Below are positions 43,501-56,397 of a DNA stretch of 64,000 nt, piece by piece. The first letter of the stretch is position 1. Each line of letters begins with the position of its first letter. Made by a program: the position numbers and the translations under genes. Origin of the DNA: Lobosporangium transversale (lineage: Eukaryota; Mortierellomycota; Mortierellomycetes; Mortierellales; Mortierellaceae); assembly GCF_002105155.1 (NCBI RefSeq), contig NW_019028997.1, positions 598,001 to 662,000 on the forward strand. Direction: 5' to 3'. The notes below the pieces were generated by a model, which ran no database searches, was not told where the DNA came from, and worked only from the letters and a program-made list of their open reading frames with translations.

Positions 43501-46500
43501 GTCGACAAGCGTCTTGTAGAACTGGAAGACTACGTGGAAACGTTGAGTTTGAAGGCCACTAGATTACGTCAGGGCCATGACTTTGAAGGACCTACTCTGG
43601 ATAGTATTCGCCGTGCTATATGGAATATCAGTCATACTCTTCTCCAACGACAGGATGATTTAGACCAACTCTCTCGTGCTCTGGATGATTTTTCGATCTC
43701 AGGGTCCCTGAATCCAACAAGGGATCGTAGTAAGAAGGTATCCGTCAAAGAATCAGCAACACCAAATCCTCGAGCAAGTCTGCGTGGATCAGTAGCGCTC
43801 TCTTCAATGGTTGATCAACGACCAATAACCAAAATAAAGAATGAAATGGCACAAGCCTTGAAGCGTGTGCTCACGCGTGATGCACGTGTTAAGCCAATTT
43901 TTACTAGCCTATCTCAGAACGGTCCTGGAGGAACACTGTCTATGATTCCTAGAACACAAGCTCCAGAATTCATACCAGCTCCTGAACCTCGACGTGCTGA
44001 GGCTAAGAAGCGGCTCTCTGCCGTTATTTCGCCCCCGAGCGAGCAGCAAGCTGTGACTACACCTGCTGCAGATGCCACACTCCCTGCGTTCCCGTCACCT
44101 GGATTCGCATCACCTGGATTCGCATCACCTGGATTCGCATCACCTGGATTCGCAGCAACATCACAGTCATTCCAGTCACCCACTACCGCGATGGACGCGC
44201 CAAAGGCTTTTACTGGTTTTCAGGTGCCAACGCCATTCAAAGCGCCGCAGAACACTCCACCAGCGTTTGGTTTTGCGGAGACTCTTTCTCAGCAACGATA
44301 TGAAGAGAAGGACTATGAAGAAGCATTCAAGGATGGAAATGCTCAAGACGAGCAAGAGCATTATGAGGGAGAAGAAGAAGAAGAAGAAGAAGAAGAAGAA
44401 GAAGACGAAGAGGTAGAGGAAGAAGAGGGAGAAGAAGAAGAAGAGCAGGCTAGATCTAATGAACGTTACACACATTATGTACATGATGGTCAGGAATATG
44501 AACTCGAGGAGGGTTCAGAACCAGAAACATGGGATCTGAGACTGACCAGCGGGATTATGACCGGGATGATGATCAAGAAGAAGAAGAACAAGAGGAGGCC
44601 TCGAAAGAACAGGAGAAGGATGAGCAGAGGCAGGAGGAAGCAAAGAGTGTTCAGGTGCAGCAAAGCATTCAGCTGCCAAGTAAGGCAGAAACAAATCCAG
44701 AAACTGAGAAAAAGGCATGGTCAGCGCCAGGGTTCCAATTCCCAGCAGTTGCCTCTCCCACGTCAGGAACAAGAACCTCGTCTGATGCTGGATATTCGTT
44801 CTTTACTACAAATACAAAACAGCCCAAGGATACGACTCAGGCAGCCAAAGCCCAGCCTGCCTTTGGTACCGTATCTGGCAATAATACGTTTGGTTCTCAA
44901 ACGGCATTCAGCTTTGGTAAAGCTCTTGAGGCGACACCCACTTCCTCTGTTGCAACTACACCTAAAGAAGCCGTCTCATCAAATGGGCAAAGTCAGCCTA
45001 GTATCCCCTTTGCTAAAGTAGAAACTCCTGTTAAAGCTCCAGTTGTGACAACAACCTCTACACTACGTGAACAGCCGGTTGCGGATAGTGACGATGAGCA
45101 GAATAATGAAGGAGAAGAAAAGGAAGAAGAAGAGGATGCCTATTCTGAGGCTGAAATCGACAAGAAAGCATACCGTGGTGATGTCGCCTCAGAAAGGGAA
45201 CAGGATCAAGGCAAAGGGGAGGAGGACGAAGCAGATGAAGTAGGAGGTGTTCTCGGTGATGTTGATGAAAGGCAAAATGAATCGGATGAGGGTGAGCAAG
45301 CCGACGCTAGTGATGCGGGAGATGACAGTGATAAGGAATCAGCATTGACGGCTATTCAGGTGGCTCAAGAAAAGCCTACCTCCAGCACATTTGACAGTCA
45401 GGCACGGTCGTCGGTAACGTCTACGGGATCATTCAGCATTGTGAATAGTGCAAATGCTCTGGAGGAGTCTGACCTTGACTTTGGTAAAGTTGGTTTGGGT
45501 TCCAGTATCAGCACCTCTCAAAAGAGTGACGAGACTACTTCTAAAGCTACACCTTTGTTTGGAGGTTCATCTACTTGTGGATCGGCACCAGCCTTCGGAT
45601 CAGGCCCTGCATTTGGGTCCGCTGCAAGCTCAAAGTCTGGAGGAAAGGGTCTCGATATGCCATTTGTGAAATTGCCTCGCGCTCCTAAAGGCACTAGAGA
45701 CTCTTTGGATTCCAACACGGATGATGACGATGATGAAAACGCCGTAGTTTCGGACAGTGACAGCTCCCCTGTTATCAAGAATAGAGAGGTGAAGCTCTCA
45801 ACATCTGCAGATTTCGGAAAGCCATCAACTGATAACAAGAGCAGTGAGGGAGGTCTCGAATCATTCAGCCTGTCTTTGGGTGGAGATCCGACAGCTTCGA
45901 CTGGAGCCAAGTCATCCCCATGGGGTACGAGCTCAACATCTTCATGGGAGTCAATCAGTAAGTCTTCAGCACCAGTGAGTGGCTGGGGAATGACTAGCAC
46001 GTTGGGCTCAGCATTGCCAACTTCTACTACGACTCCTGCGGTGACATCTTCAGCAACACCAGCTCTCAGCGCGTGGGGCTCAGGAGGCAGTGGTTTTGGT
46101 CTGAGCTCGCAGCTTGGATCAACATCTACTACGGCATCAGGCTTTGGACAAACATCTAAACTCGGTAGTGACACAAGTGTCTTTGGCCAAACGTCTACAT
46201 TAAGCCCTGGTTTTGGGCAAAGCTCACAGATTGGCGGCGGTACAAGCACTTTTGGCCAGGCCTCCACTTTGGGCTCTGGCTTTGGACAGACATCTCCATT
46301 GGGGGCTGCAACAAGCGTAGCACCGGCCTTTGGTCAAACGTCCTCCCTAGGCAGTACTGGTACCAGTGCTGCGCCTGCATTCGGTCAGACTTCTTCGTTG
46401 GGAGGCACAACCACTGCTACACCTGTCTTTGGTCAGGCTTCACAGCTAACAGGTTCAGGGTTTGGACAGACATCGCAATTTGGAACAGGGGCTGCATTTG

Positions 46501-46752
46501 GACAGACGAGTCAACTTGGCTCTGGGACAGCCTTTGGACAGACATCAGCAGTTGGAGCAGGATCAGGATTTGGAAGCGGATCTACCTTTGGACAGTCCTC
46601 TACACTAGGATCTGGAGTGGCATTTGGGCAGACGTCTTTTGGACAGCCTTCGCAACTTGGAGGAGGGTTTGCAAAAGTACAGCCTACATCATTTGCGACA
46701 CAGTCCAACTTTGGGTCGTTTGCAGGGTAAGCAATGATCTTGATTTCGGAAA

Positions 46753-46785
<33 letters not shown>

Positions 46786-47464
46786 AAAAAAGAAAAAAAG
46801 AAAAAGAGAGAGAGAAAGGTCTGATCATTCAAGGTGGCCATGCAATTGCTCTTTTATATATATATTAATTTATTTATTTTATCTGATTGATCCTTAACAA
46901 TAAACAGTTCGGGCACGAATGCGTTCGCGGCTCTTGCCAGTAGCGGTACGAATGTGCTCGATCAACAAGCCAGCCAGGGTAGTGGATTCGGTGACAGCAG
47001 CAGCAATAACACTTTTGGAAGTGGTGGAAACACAGGCAGTATTTTTGGAACAGGGTAAGATTTATTTTATTTAAGAATTATGAAATATGAAATATGAAAT
47101 ATTTTGTCTTGAACATATTATTCAAAGTTGATCTAATGAAAACTCGACTTGGTGGTTTGATTGGTTCATCATTGGTAGTGGAGGATTTGGTAATAGTGGA
47201 GGAGGAGCATCGGTCTTTGGAAGCGGAAGCGGTTTTGAAAGTGGAGGAGGGTTTGGCGGGGCCAGTAACAGTGGTTCAGGATTTTCCTCTTTTGGTACTG
47301 GAGGCGGATTTGGAAGCGCTTCAGGCTTTGGGGCCGGACAAGGTGATGGTGGTTTCGGAGCAGCAGGCAACCAACAAGGCTTTGGAGGACAGGGTACCAC
47401 GCCGGCCTTTGGCACAAGCTCGAACATCAATACCAACAAGTCATCTTTCCAAGGATTCCGATGA
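40582..47464 (+). CDS. Nup214/Nup159-type FG nucleoporin, nine exons, one apparent frameshift
   Basis: Exons 40582-40623, 40872-41010, 41104-41315, 41418-41724, 41821-42034, 42148-43399, 43498-46726, 46908-47054 and 47179-47464, all with GT...AG borders. The N-terminal part (about 1-390) fits the beta-propeller that docks the mRNA-export helicase at the cytoplasmic pore face. Then come an Ala/Pro-rich linker, a predicted coiled coil (about 600-790, RQLENTYLAMTEEL... to LQRQDDLDQLSRAL), an acidic stretch, and a C-terminal FG domain with GFGQTSxLG and AFGQTS repeats. Propeller, coiled coil, then FG is the Nup214 order. Exon 7 changes frame between 44,502 and about 44,545. Total exon length is 5,828 nt, one short of a multiple of three, so one missing base (about 1,942 aa if present) is the simplest reading. 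Confidence 0.88.
40698..40745 (+). repeat. ATGCA pentanucleotide microsatellite in nucleoporin intron 1
   Basis: About eight imperfect AATGC/ATACA units within intron 40,624-40,871. Confidence 0.7.
44096..44154 (+). repeat. four tandem 15-bp coding repeats (SPGFA) in the nucleoporin
   Basis: Unit TCACCTGGATTCGCA four times without mismatch; in frame, it adds four Ser-Pro-Gly-Phe-Ala motifs. Perfect identity suggests recent slippage and likely length polymorphism. Confidence 0.85.
46755..46785 (+). repeat. 31-nt poly(A) run in nucleoporin intron 7
   Basis: Homopolymer within intron 46,727-46,907, followed by A/G-rich sequence. Length is uncertain in any assembly. Confidence 0.8.
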
Positions 47465-48064
47465 ACGTTGTTATGGGTTAGTTGCACATAGCTATGTTAC
47501 AGAATATTCATATTAAAAGCTTTGTTTTTTTAATTCTTTTATTTTTTTATTTTATTGATAAGTTCGACGCAACTATATTATACCGAAGAGTTGTTAGTAT
47601 CAGCTGTAAAGCCATCTCTACATGAATTGATACTAGACGAGGCAAGAGCGAAGCCATGGGCTTGCGAATGAATTTTGAAGAATAAATTAAACGCACATGT
47701 GCAAAGTGCAAATAAGTGTGCCATCTGTCCATCGACCGAATATACTCACTCAACTTGTTAATTAACAAGGGTAATGATAATGCTATTACCCTTTTATTAA
47801 AAATATTACAAAAAATTATTTGACAGCCAAAGAAGGATTTCAAAAAGGCGAAGAGATACTTCCTCGATCTGCACCTCTGAACTTAATCTTTCTTTTGAAA
47901 TGGTTGCCACACGCTCTAAACCCTCCACAAGCTTTACACGTTCCACGACTGACCTATTACACCCTCGGATGAATCAACATCGGGTGTGCAACGTATCAAA
48001 GGACGACCCGTGGATGCTGCAGAGGAACTAATACAAAGTCAACAGGCAATAGAAGGGGTAGACC

Positions 48065-48104
<40 letters not shown>

Positions 48105-49166
48105 AGATAAAATAGACGAAAGCAATGAAAAAAAGAAAAAAGGTTCGAGGAAGATGGAAGCAGGGATTCAAAAGATATAGGTGTGGAGAAAGTAGTACAG
48201 TAAATCAAAGCGGTAGACGCAACTTTTTTTAAAGCTTCACATGGTCCAAAATAAATTAAATTAAGGGACAACTGGCCCGCACAAATCCCATGTAAAGTGA
48301 TTGTAGGCAAATCCACAATACAGCACAAGTGCACCATGCCCTCTGAAGAGCTGAAGTCTGTACAGCCAATGTCAGAACATGTATACTATCTAGACAGGTT
48401 CTGAAATACTAAAAGATCTATATGATATACTCCGTTACCATTGTTTATTTATTTATTTATTTGGTCTTTTATTATTTTTCTTTGCTCTAAGAACGGTATT
48501 GTTCGAGCGTATCAAAACTATGATCCTTTCACTTACAAATTTGTGAAGGGAGAGTCGATCTCCCTAATCATTCTTTTCCCAAGCGCTTCGCAGGGCTAAC
48601 GCGGAAACCCGTCGCAGTTCTCACTGCTGCCGTTATGGGTTTAAGCTTATTGGGTCGCATTTGAGATGTACCATATGCGCAAGGCATTTCCCACTAGTAT
48701 TTTCAGGACCATATTTCAAGGAGCTGGTGTGACTGGTTTGCCGGCAACGTACGCTGGCAAAATATCTATGAATGCCAACAGCACTATCCTAGCAATGTGA
48801 GCCTGCGATCAATCGTTTTTTTTTTTTTAATAAATATTTTTTGACCAGAATGGAGGCTGACTCGGCAACATACCTTTAGCAGTAAAGAAATCACTAAGGA
48901 GGTAGGAAATAATAGAGATGGATACTAGCTTGGGCGGGATAAGGTGGAAGTTGGGAAATGCGCAGAGGAGTGGAGGCTATTTAAAGATGAATAAAGTGGC
49001 ATCGTGATGATAGAGCTTGATACATGGATTTTACTGATTTTTTACTGATTGATTTTTGCGGTTGGTTTTTGTTTGGTTTTTAATGGTTGATTTTTATTGA
49101 TTGTGATGGCTGGTTTTCCATAACTATTTAAGGGTTGGAATGTGCACAAAGCGTGAGTTGATCCGC

Positions 49167-49218
<52 letters not shown>

Positions 49219-49750
49219 GCAGCATTGTCCAACTCGAAAGTCCTTCTTTTTTTTTTTTTCTTTTTTTTCGCCTCAAATAGTAAATGTCATCTTGGCTCTA
49301 TAGCCCATGCACATGAGGCCGTACATTATTGACGATGTATGCTTGATCTGTTTATTAGCTTATGTTATTCATGAACCGATATTTATACATTGAGCGCAAT
49401 ATTAAGTGCATAGCAAGCGTTTAATATATTACAGTTGTTTCCAGACGATCATCAACCTATTTTCATGAGTCTATACCCATGATACTACTAAATAAAACGA
49501 ACTCTCAGCAGCATTGGTATGCTAAGATTTCCTTTTAAAGAGAGAGACCAGACAGCGAAGGTTCAAAAGGCACCAATGTTATGAGCGTTTGTTACTATCA
49601 GTCAGCTTATTTGGATCAAACTAACATTCTTAACTATCGACTATATTGATGACCAAACCAATCAAATAAATCTAGCAATGACCCATGTTTATCAGCCAAC
49701 ATCGAGCGTGTTACACCACTGGGAATATTTGGGTGTCGGTTAAGGTACTC
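47465..49750. other. spacer downstream of the nucleoporin
   Basis: Contains the nucleoporin 3' flank, a run of 33 A at 48,071-48,103 and TTTA repeats near 48,440-48,462. From about 48,990 it holds sequence related to 18,550-18,710 that includes the long (CAA)n array. From about 49,440 comes the diverged family 3' flank shared with B/C. No gene seen. Confidence 0.5.
49166..49216 (+). repeat. (CAA)17 microsatellite
   Basis: Seventeen uninterrupted CAA triplets followed by CAGCAG. It is the expanded paralogue of 18,649-18,679. Confidence 0.85.
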
Positions 49751-52485
49751 TCACACATGAATGGCCAAAGTCGCGTTGGTCTTGCGTGCCTCTGACAGCG
49801 CAAGGGCTCCTGCGCGCCTGATTGATTTGTACGGCAAGTCCAAACAAGTCAAGGTTGTGTTAACCTTGAGCGCCTCTGACAGCGCAAGGGCTCCTTCGCT
49901 CTCAAAAAAGTTGCCATCCAAGTCCAAAGTAGTCAGGGTTGTGTTAGCCTTGAGTGCCTCTGACAGTGCAAGGGCTCCTTCATCCCCAATTGAGTTGAAC
50001 CCCAAGTTCAAACAAGTCAAGGTTGTGTTAGCCTTGAGTGCCTCTGACAGTGCAAGGGCTCCTTCGTCCCCAATTGAGTTCCCATCCAAGTTCAGAGTAG
50101 TCAGGGCTGTGTTAGCCTTGAGTGCCTCTGACAATGCAAGGGCTCCTTCGTTCCCAATTAAGTTGGGCTGCAAGTTCAAAGTAGTTAAGGCTGTGTTAGC
50201 CTTGAGTGCCTCTGACAGTACAAGGGCTCCTTCATCCCCAATTTCTTTACTACTGAAGCTCAAAGAAGTCAAGGTTGTGTTCGTCTTCGACAGCAACAGA
50301 ATTCCTTCCTTTCCAAGCGAGTCGTAATCCAAGTCCAAAGTGACCAAAGTTGTATTGGTCTTGAGTACTTCTAACAGTGCAAGAGCTCCTTCCTTCCTAA
50401 TGGAGTTGCCCATCAAATCTAGTGTGATCAAAGTCCTGTTAGCCTTGAGTCCTTCTGATAGTGCCATGACTCCTTCATCTCCAATTAAGTTGTTCCTCAA
50501 GTTCAAAGTAGTCAAACATCTGTTAGCCTTGAGTGCCTCTGACAGTGCCAGAGCTCCTCCAGCCATAACTGAATTATCCCTCAAGTTCAACATGGTTATA
50601 GCCGTATCGGCCTTGAGTATATTTGCGAGTGATTGTAAGCCACTAGTGGTAATAAATCGAGGCTTCATCTCAATAGTTAGCTTTTGAAGGTGTGGTGACC
50701 TGCTGAGCTGTAAACTGGGGGCCTTTATAGTGTTCGGAGGTAAAACAATATGGATCGTCTTCATGCTGCTAAGTTCTGTGATGTGAACAAGCATTCCATA
50801 TCGCGGGGTTGTCGAAAGTAATTTCTCGGTAGTCCTTTCTTGAAACTCTCCGAGTTCAAGTCGAAGGGCCGATACACTTGACTTCTTTAGTGCTTCTTCA
50901 AATCCTTCAAGATCAGCTTTGGTCCAATTCCAGTCAAAGATGATATCCAACTCGTAAACACGTCTTGCATTGGCCAGCGCATTGAAGAATTCTTCAGCTG
51001 TGGTTTTGGATTTCAATGTGATGATCACTTTGCCAAGGTGCAAGTTATATTCGCCGCCATTCAACTCCACTACCTTTTTGAACACTCTCCGTTCTGCTTC
51101 TCCATATGTCCAACGATAGTGATCAAAACAGACCCATTTGACATGGCCTGTCTCTGTCGTGATCCTGTACAAGTTGCCAAGTTGATTGCCTTCGTCGTTG
51201 TTTTCAAGGAACTTCCCCAATTGCCGAAGATCGGCTCCTTCAAGTGCCTCACACTCATCGATTTTGTTGATCTTGCTCAAGACTGGGTACTCATTAGAGA
51301 GCGCCTCCATATATTTGATCGCATAGTCGATACCGGCATCGAGATTTGGAGTTGGTGTCAGAGAAGTTGTCAAGGGCATCCCCATCTTGAGAGAATGTAA
51401 AAGGATGAGCATGTACTTTCCATACTTGCGAAAGAACTCTGTGCTGTTTCGGATGTCATATCCTTCATGTTTGGCAATATGGATCTGGTTCTGATTGCTT
51501 TTGCTTATCGTTGCAGTGTGCTCTCCACATTCACAAAGGAAACGAAGGCGAACCTTACTCCTCAGAATATTCCTTGGGTCCCATTTGGTGGTGTCGACAG
51601 GAAGGACTATGAAGAGTCGAGGGATTGGATACTCAAGTAACTCAAAGTTCTGGACAAGGATAGCACTAGCATGTCTTTGAAGAATGGCAAGTCTGTCGAG
51701 GGCTTGATACGCAGTTTAAGCATCTCGTTGCTCTTCTCCACAGCCTCTTGCTGTAGTTTAAGCATTTTATCATTCTTCTCCTCAGCCTCCCGTTGTAATT
51801 TAATTATTTCGTTGTCCTTTTCCGTAGCCTCCCGTTGCAGCTTAAGCATTTCATCATCCTTCTTTCTGGCTTCCAGTAACAGGTCAATCACCATGTTGCT
51901 CTTTTCTAACATCATCTCCGCAATCGTTTTAAGGCTAGAGTTGATCATCTCAGTTTGTGCGTTGTCGCGAGTAGTAAGGATTGAGTTGAAAGAATGAACC
52001 AAGTTTGATAATGGGTAAAATATCCTGGGAGGCTAGATTGGTTGGTACTCCCAACGCGGACAAACTGATGACGGCCATGCTGTTGCTGCTGGCGCTGGTG
52101 CTACTATTACTGCTGCTATTACAGTTGCAGGCCTGTGGTTCTGCTGTAATGACGTCCAGGATTTTGTCAGGATAGAACGCAATGCGTGGGGGTTCGATTC
52201 TAGTAGGACGAAAGAAAAATCAAAGTTAGGATACGCACTTACTTTTTGTTCCTGAGCAACACAAATGGTAAAATAAAACTCTTACCTGTTACCATTAGAG
52301 TCTTGAAGGAACAGGATGGGATGTCCATCCAACTTGAATCGCTGTGCATCTGGAAACACATCCTGAATGTCTTGCAAACACACATAGTATGACGAGTCGC
52401 CATTGCTTGCCGAGATGGAAGCAATCCTGACACCGACTTCTTCAATGATGTCAGCTTTTCGGAATCGTTGGTATTGTTGGGTCAT
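49751..52485 (-). pseudogene. LRR family gene D2, two compensating frameshifts
   Basis: Exon 1 is 52485-52286, the intron 52285-52200 (86 nt), and exon 2 52199-49751. Exon 2 starts in one frame (IEPPRIAFYPDKILDVI...), which hits a stop near 51,970. Homology moves to a second frame near 52,005-52,025 (LVHSFNSILTTRDNAQTEMINSS, like gene C) through the coiled linker. It moves back to the first frame near 51,706 (QALDRLAILQ). From there it is open to 49,751 through the central domain and ten LRRs. Total coding length (2,649 nt) is a multiple of three. It is either a pseudogene with two indels, a gene with a re-framed stretch, or a sequence with two base-calling errors. The first stop means a conventional reading gives only a short protein. 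Confidence 0.75.
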
Positions 52486-53452
52486 GGAGATGAGTCGAGG
52501 GATGATGATGAAAAGGAAGAATGAAAAGATTCGTTCATTCTATTTTTTATGCATTTTCTTTTTTTTGCTTCGCCATTTGGTGACGCAGGTGAGAAATATG
52601 GCTGTAACGTACTTTCTTGTTGTTTAGAGCTTGATCTTGCTTGACATACTAGTTGTTTTTCCATCCATGGATACGATCCACTTGTGTCCTTGGCTTAAAG
52701 TAAAGTGCTCCTTGTTGAAGGCAAAGATGCTTTCGAATGATGTTGCATCGATTATGACCAGACATGGTTATACCAACCAACAATGCCCTGCTTACGAAAG
52801 ATAGTTCAGGCTTCGAGCTACCGACTACTATGTTAAGCAATAATGGCAGATAACGGAGCGATGACTATAAAATATCTGTAGTTTGCAATGGTACTCTAGT
52901 CAAGTTGATAAGAGCGGTAGCTCATAGCTTTATATTGACTTCTGATGAAAAGGTGATGATCTGAAATTAGAGTATATGGCCCAGCACAATACGAAAGCTG
53001 ATACTTTGATCATAAATTTGGACCGCTGCTGTCAATATCCAATATCAAAACCGAAAATGCCATATGATTTTTACTTTACATAGCTGCCTCAGGGAGAGAG
53101 CTTGGTCGACAGATGTATTGGAGCATCTGTGCAGCATGGACTTTCATACAAGCGGGTCAAGACTTATAAAAAGCAGAGGTTTGACTTGTCCGATTTGCAC
53201 TTCCAGAGCTGAGTAAATGACTAGGTATACTATCCTTACCAATATCACAATAATGGTGATAGACCATATCCTCCAAAGCTATCAACTCTTCAAGACCAAA
53301 AAGATACCATGGCGCCAAATCCATGGTGATGAAGCAAGTCCTTGTGGAGATATTAAAGTAACAGTAAAAAATAACTAAAACACTCACTCAGTTATGCGTG
53401 TTAGTGTATGAAGAGCAAGTCTTGTCCAGACAAACAACGGCCCACTTCGTAC
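52486..53452. other. spacer upstream of D2 (copy of 349-1,301)
   Basis: Non-coding; no gene recognised. Near 53,180 it retains 14 nt missing at 1,036. Confidence 0.5.
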
Positions 53453-53674
53453 TCAATGGCTTTTAGTTTTTCTTTGTTGTTCAATCGAGTCGAGCAGGAG
53501 AGACTTATTAATGGAGCTATATAGCTTATCATAAAATATCCTTTCAGAGAGAGGGGAGTATTCGAAACTCATTTGGATGCGTCGCACATAAAGAGCGACT
53601 TGGACAAGTAATTCTTCAGACTTAGGTCTATTCAATCGGGAATAATATTTGGAGAATGCTTGGAAACGCGACAA
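53453..53674 (-). CDS. hypothetical 73-aa ORF, third copy
   Basis: Same as 1,302-1,523. At the residues where copies differ it agrees with the inverted copy at 27,712-27,933. Confidence 0.25.
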   Translation of the reverse strand: MSRFQAFSKYYSRLNRPKSEELLVQVALYVRRIQMSFEYSPLSERIFYDKLYSSINKSLLLDSIEQQRKTKSH

Positions 53675-53735
53675 AAGGGAGGCTAACTCATTTGTGAAGA
53701 CATATGGAAGATATGTTGTAGATGATTAGAGGAGC

Positions 53736-54517
53736 ATATACGGATAGTGAGGATAGTATGTAAGAGAGCGAGATTCAAGAAAATGAAGTAAAATTATTTT
53801 TTATTTCTTATTTTTATTTATTTTTATTTTCAATATTTTGTTTTTATATTTATTTTTATTTTTATTTTTATTTTTTATTTCTTATTTTTTATTTTATTTT
53901 TTATTTTATTTTTTATTTCTTATTTTTTATTTCCTTAATTTAATTCTTATTTTATTTCTATTTACTATTTGTTTTTTTTTTTTTTATTATTTTGTTTAAT
54001 GATTTAATTTTATCTCACTTCTTTGTTTAAAAAATATAACAAGGCCAGAGTCAATAGCTGAATATCTATTTGTTCATGCTTATGCTTCCATATGCGAAGA
54101 GAAGGGAGGCGGACATTAAGAGAACATTATGACTTGTTGATGACACTTATCGCTTGTGGAGCTGCAAATGACGATAGTAAGCATACATTTATTTAAATGC
54201 ATTGTGCTTACTATCTTTTCATATTCCACTGAATTATCTTGAATAGTACTCTTCATAATGTATTCTTATTTCATTTAATCCTTTATAATGCTTTCGATTT
54301 GCGCAGTCAGCCTCTTCAAAGGAAAGGAAGACAAACTTGGCTGGTGTTGTCAAGATACTCTGCCTCTATTCTTGATCAAGGGCTGGCTGCCTGTGAGCAT
54401 GGGTGTGTAAATACAACCGTCACTATGCTTATGTTATGGACCTTTGTCCTGTTTAGTTTAACCACATCACACTACATGTTGCTCGTTGCTCATTGTCTAA
54501 ATAAGTTTCTTCCCTTG
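53736..54517 (+). repeat. R1 dispersed repeat, copy 4
   Basis: T-rich tract longer than in copy 1 (about 53,795-53,990). It contains the CCTTTATAATGCTTTCG insert near 54,280 that is also in copy 3 but absent from copies 1 and 2. Confidence 0.65.
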
Positions 54518-56397
54518 GAGTATGGGAGGTCTTTGCTTGCTCTGGTACCAAGAGGTATGAGAGGAGTATAGATGACATCAGAAGCGGATAATGAGCGGCA
54601 TAGACTCCATGCATCTGCTGCTATTCGCTGTCTCAATTTCTAAATTTTTGCCACCAACAGGACGGACCAATAGATGTGAGAGATGTAAGGGCAATGGACG
54701 CGCGCACATCACATGAATCTCTCTCGGCTCTTTTTGCTTGACCCTTCTTCTCCCTTGCTTCGTCTCTTTCACTATACAATCTCAGCATTAAATCGAATAT
54801 TGAATCGATAGAGCGATGAACAACGTTGGATGATGTCACTTGCCTCTTGGCTTTCAAAAACGAACATTTATAAAGGTGTCATCTGTCCACTCTTTCTCTT
54901 TTTCTTCTTTTCTTTATCCTTCAACCACTTTGACGAAAATGAAAGGTAAGAAGCTCCACTCCCAAAAGAAAAAGATAAAAAAAACATATCCACTCTTACT
55001 TGATAAGAAAAAAAAATAATGACCACAGCTCTCATACTTTGTGTTAACTGACTGTGATGCTAACTTTTTCTTTCTTTTCTTTTCTCTTTCGCTTTCTTTT
55101 TCAGTCACTACAACCACAATAAGAGCTACCACGTCCCTTGACAGGCATCCAGGCTCTTGGCCTCTCTTCTGGCCGAACCTAGGACCGGCCTTCCCCAAGC
55201 CCGACGAAGGGCTTTGGTCGATGCCGATCCCATAAAAACCAGAAAAACCCAAAAAAATCGAAAAAACACGAAAAACCAAAAAAAATCCATAAAACACAAA
55301 AACCAAAAAAAATCCATAAAACACAAAAACCAAAAAAAACTATAAAACAAAAAAGACCAAAAAAATCATAAAAAAAAAAGACCCAAAAAAAACATTATAA
55401 AAAACAAAAACAAAAAAAAAGTATTAAAAAGAATTAAAAAAGCAAAAAAAAATGCATAAAAAAAACAAAAAGCAAACAAAAAAAAATATAAAAATACAAA
55501 AAGCAAAAAAAAATATAAAACTAAAAAAAAGCCGAAAAAAACAAAAAAAATAAGAAAAAAAAAAAAAAAAATTTAATAACTAATATTTAATATGTAACAT
55601 TATAATATTTACTCATAATATGTAACACTATAATATGTACCAATATAATGTGTACATTATAATAATAACAACTATATTAATCAAGGTGTTTAAGGTGTCT
55701 AAGGTGTTCAGGATGCTCAAGGCGCCAAGGTACCCAAGGCCTGCTAGACACAAGATATCCAAGATACCCTAAGGCGTCTAGAAGGCTCGATACATCCAAC
55801 GGTACCCAATATACCCTCCGAAACACCCGAAGAACTCTGGACACAAGGCACTCAAGACACCAAAGATACCCAAGGCATCCTAGATACTTAACGCACTTGA
55901 TACACTAGAGATAGTCAAAATAGCCAACATTAATCCTCAAGACCCTTATACCCTAGTCGTAGTTGTTAAAATAATAAATAAAAAGAATAAAAATTATAAA
56001 CCATCGTATTTAAATATTCTCCCTATAAGCGCAGACGGAATGCGAAAATGGATGTTAACCAACAGTGCTTTTGCCAGGTTCAAAAACCGAATATGAGGTT
56101 GCGTGTGTGGAGGAAAACGAACGGCTGCGCGATTTAGTTATTTTTTACAGGTGCATTGGATCACTCATCACGCCCAATTGTTTTTGGTGGCATTTTTTTA
56201 AATTTATTTTATACAACGGGGAGCCTCCATCAACGTTAGCACGTTAGAATCCCCTTGCAAGGGGAGAAAGAGTAAACGTCGAAAGATCAAAAGGCAACGT
56301 CGGAATGAATGCTTGGCTACTGCAAGTCAGTTATTTATTTGGACTGAATAATATTCAAACATCATTATGATGCTCAAGTCATCCAACCTGCTATCAT
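54518..56397. other. copy of 2,301-4,180: G/C-rich patch, A-rich tract, minisatellite, A2 3' flank
   Basis: Non-coding. The A-rich tract is 55,233-55,570, A/T palindromic words follow to about 55,680, the degenerate AAGGYGTC array is 55,685-55,955, and the remainder is the A2 3' flank. Confidence 0.55.

Noticed and set aside
43534-45021. Continuation of the first nucleoporin frame beyond 44,545
   Set aside because: It becomes Lys/Arg/Gln-rich nonsense, while the next frame carries acidic and FG sequence through to the real C-terminus.
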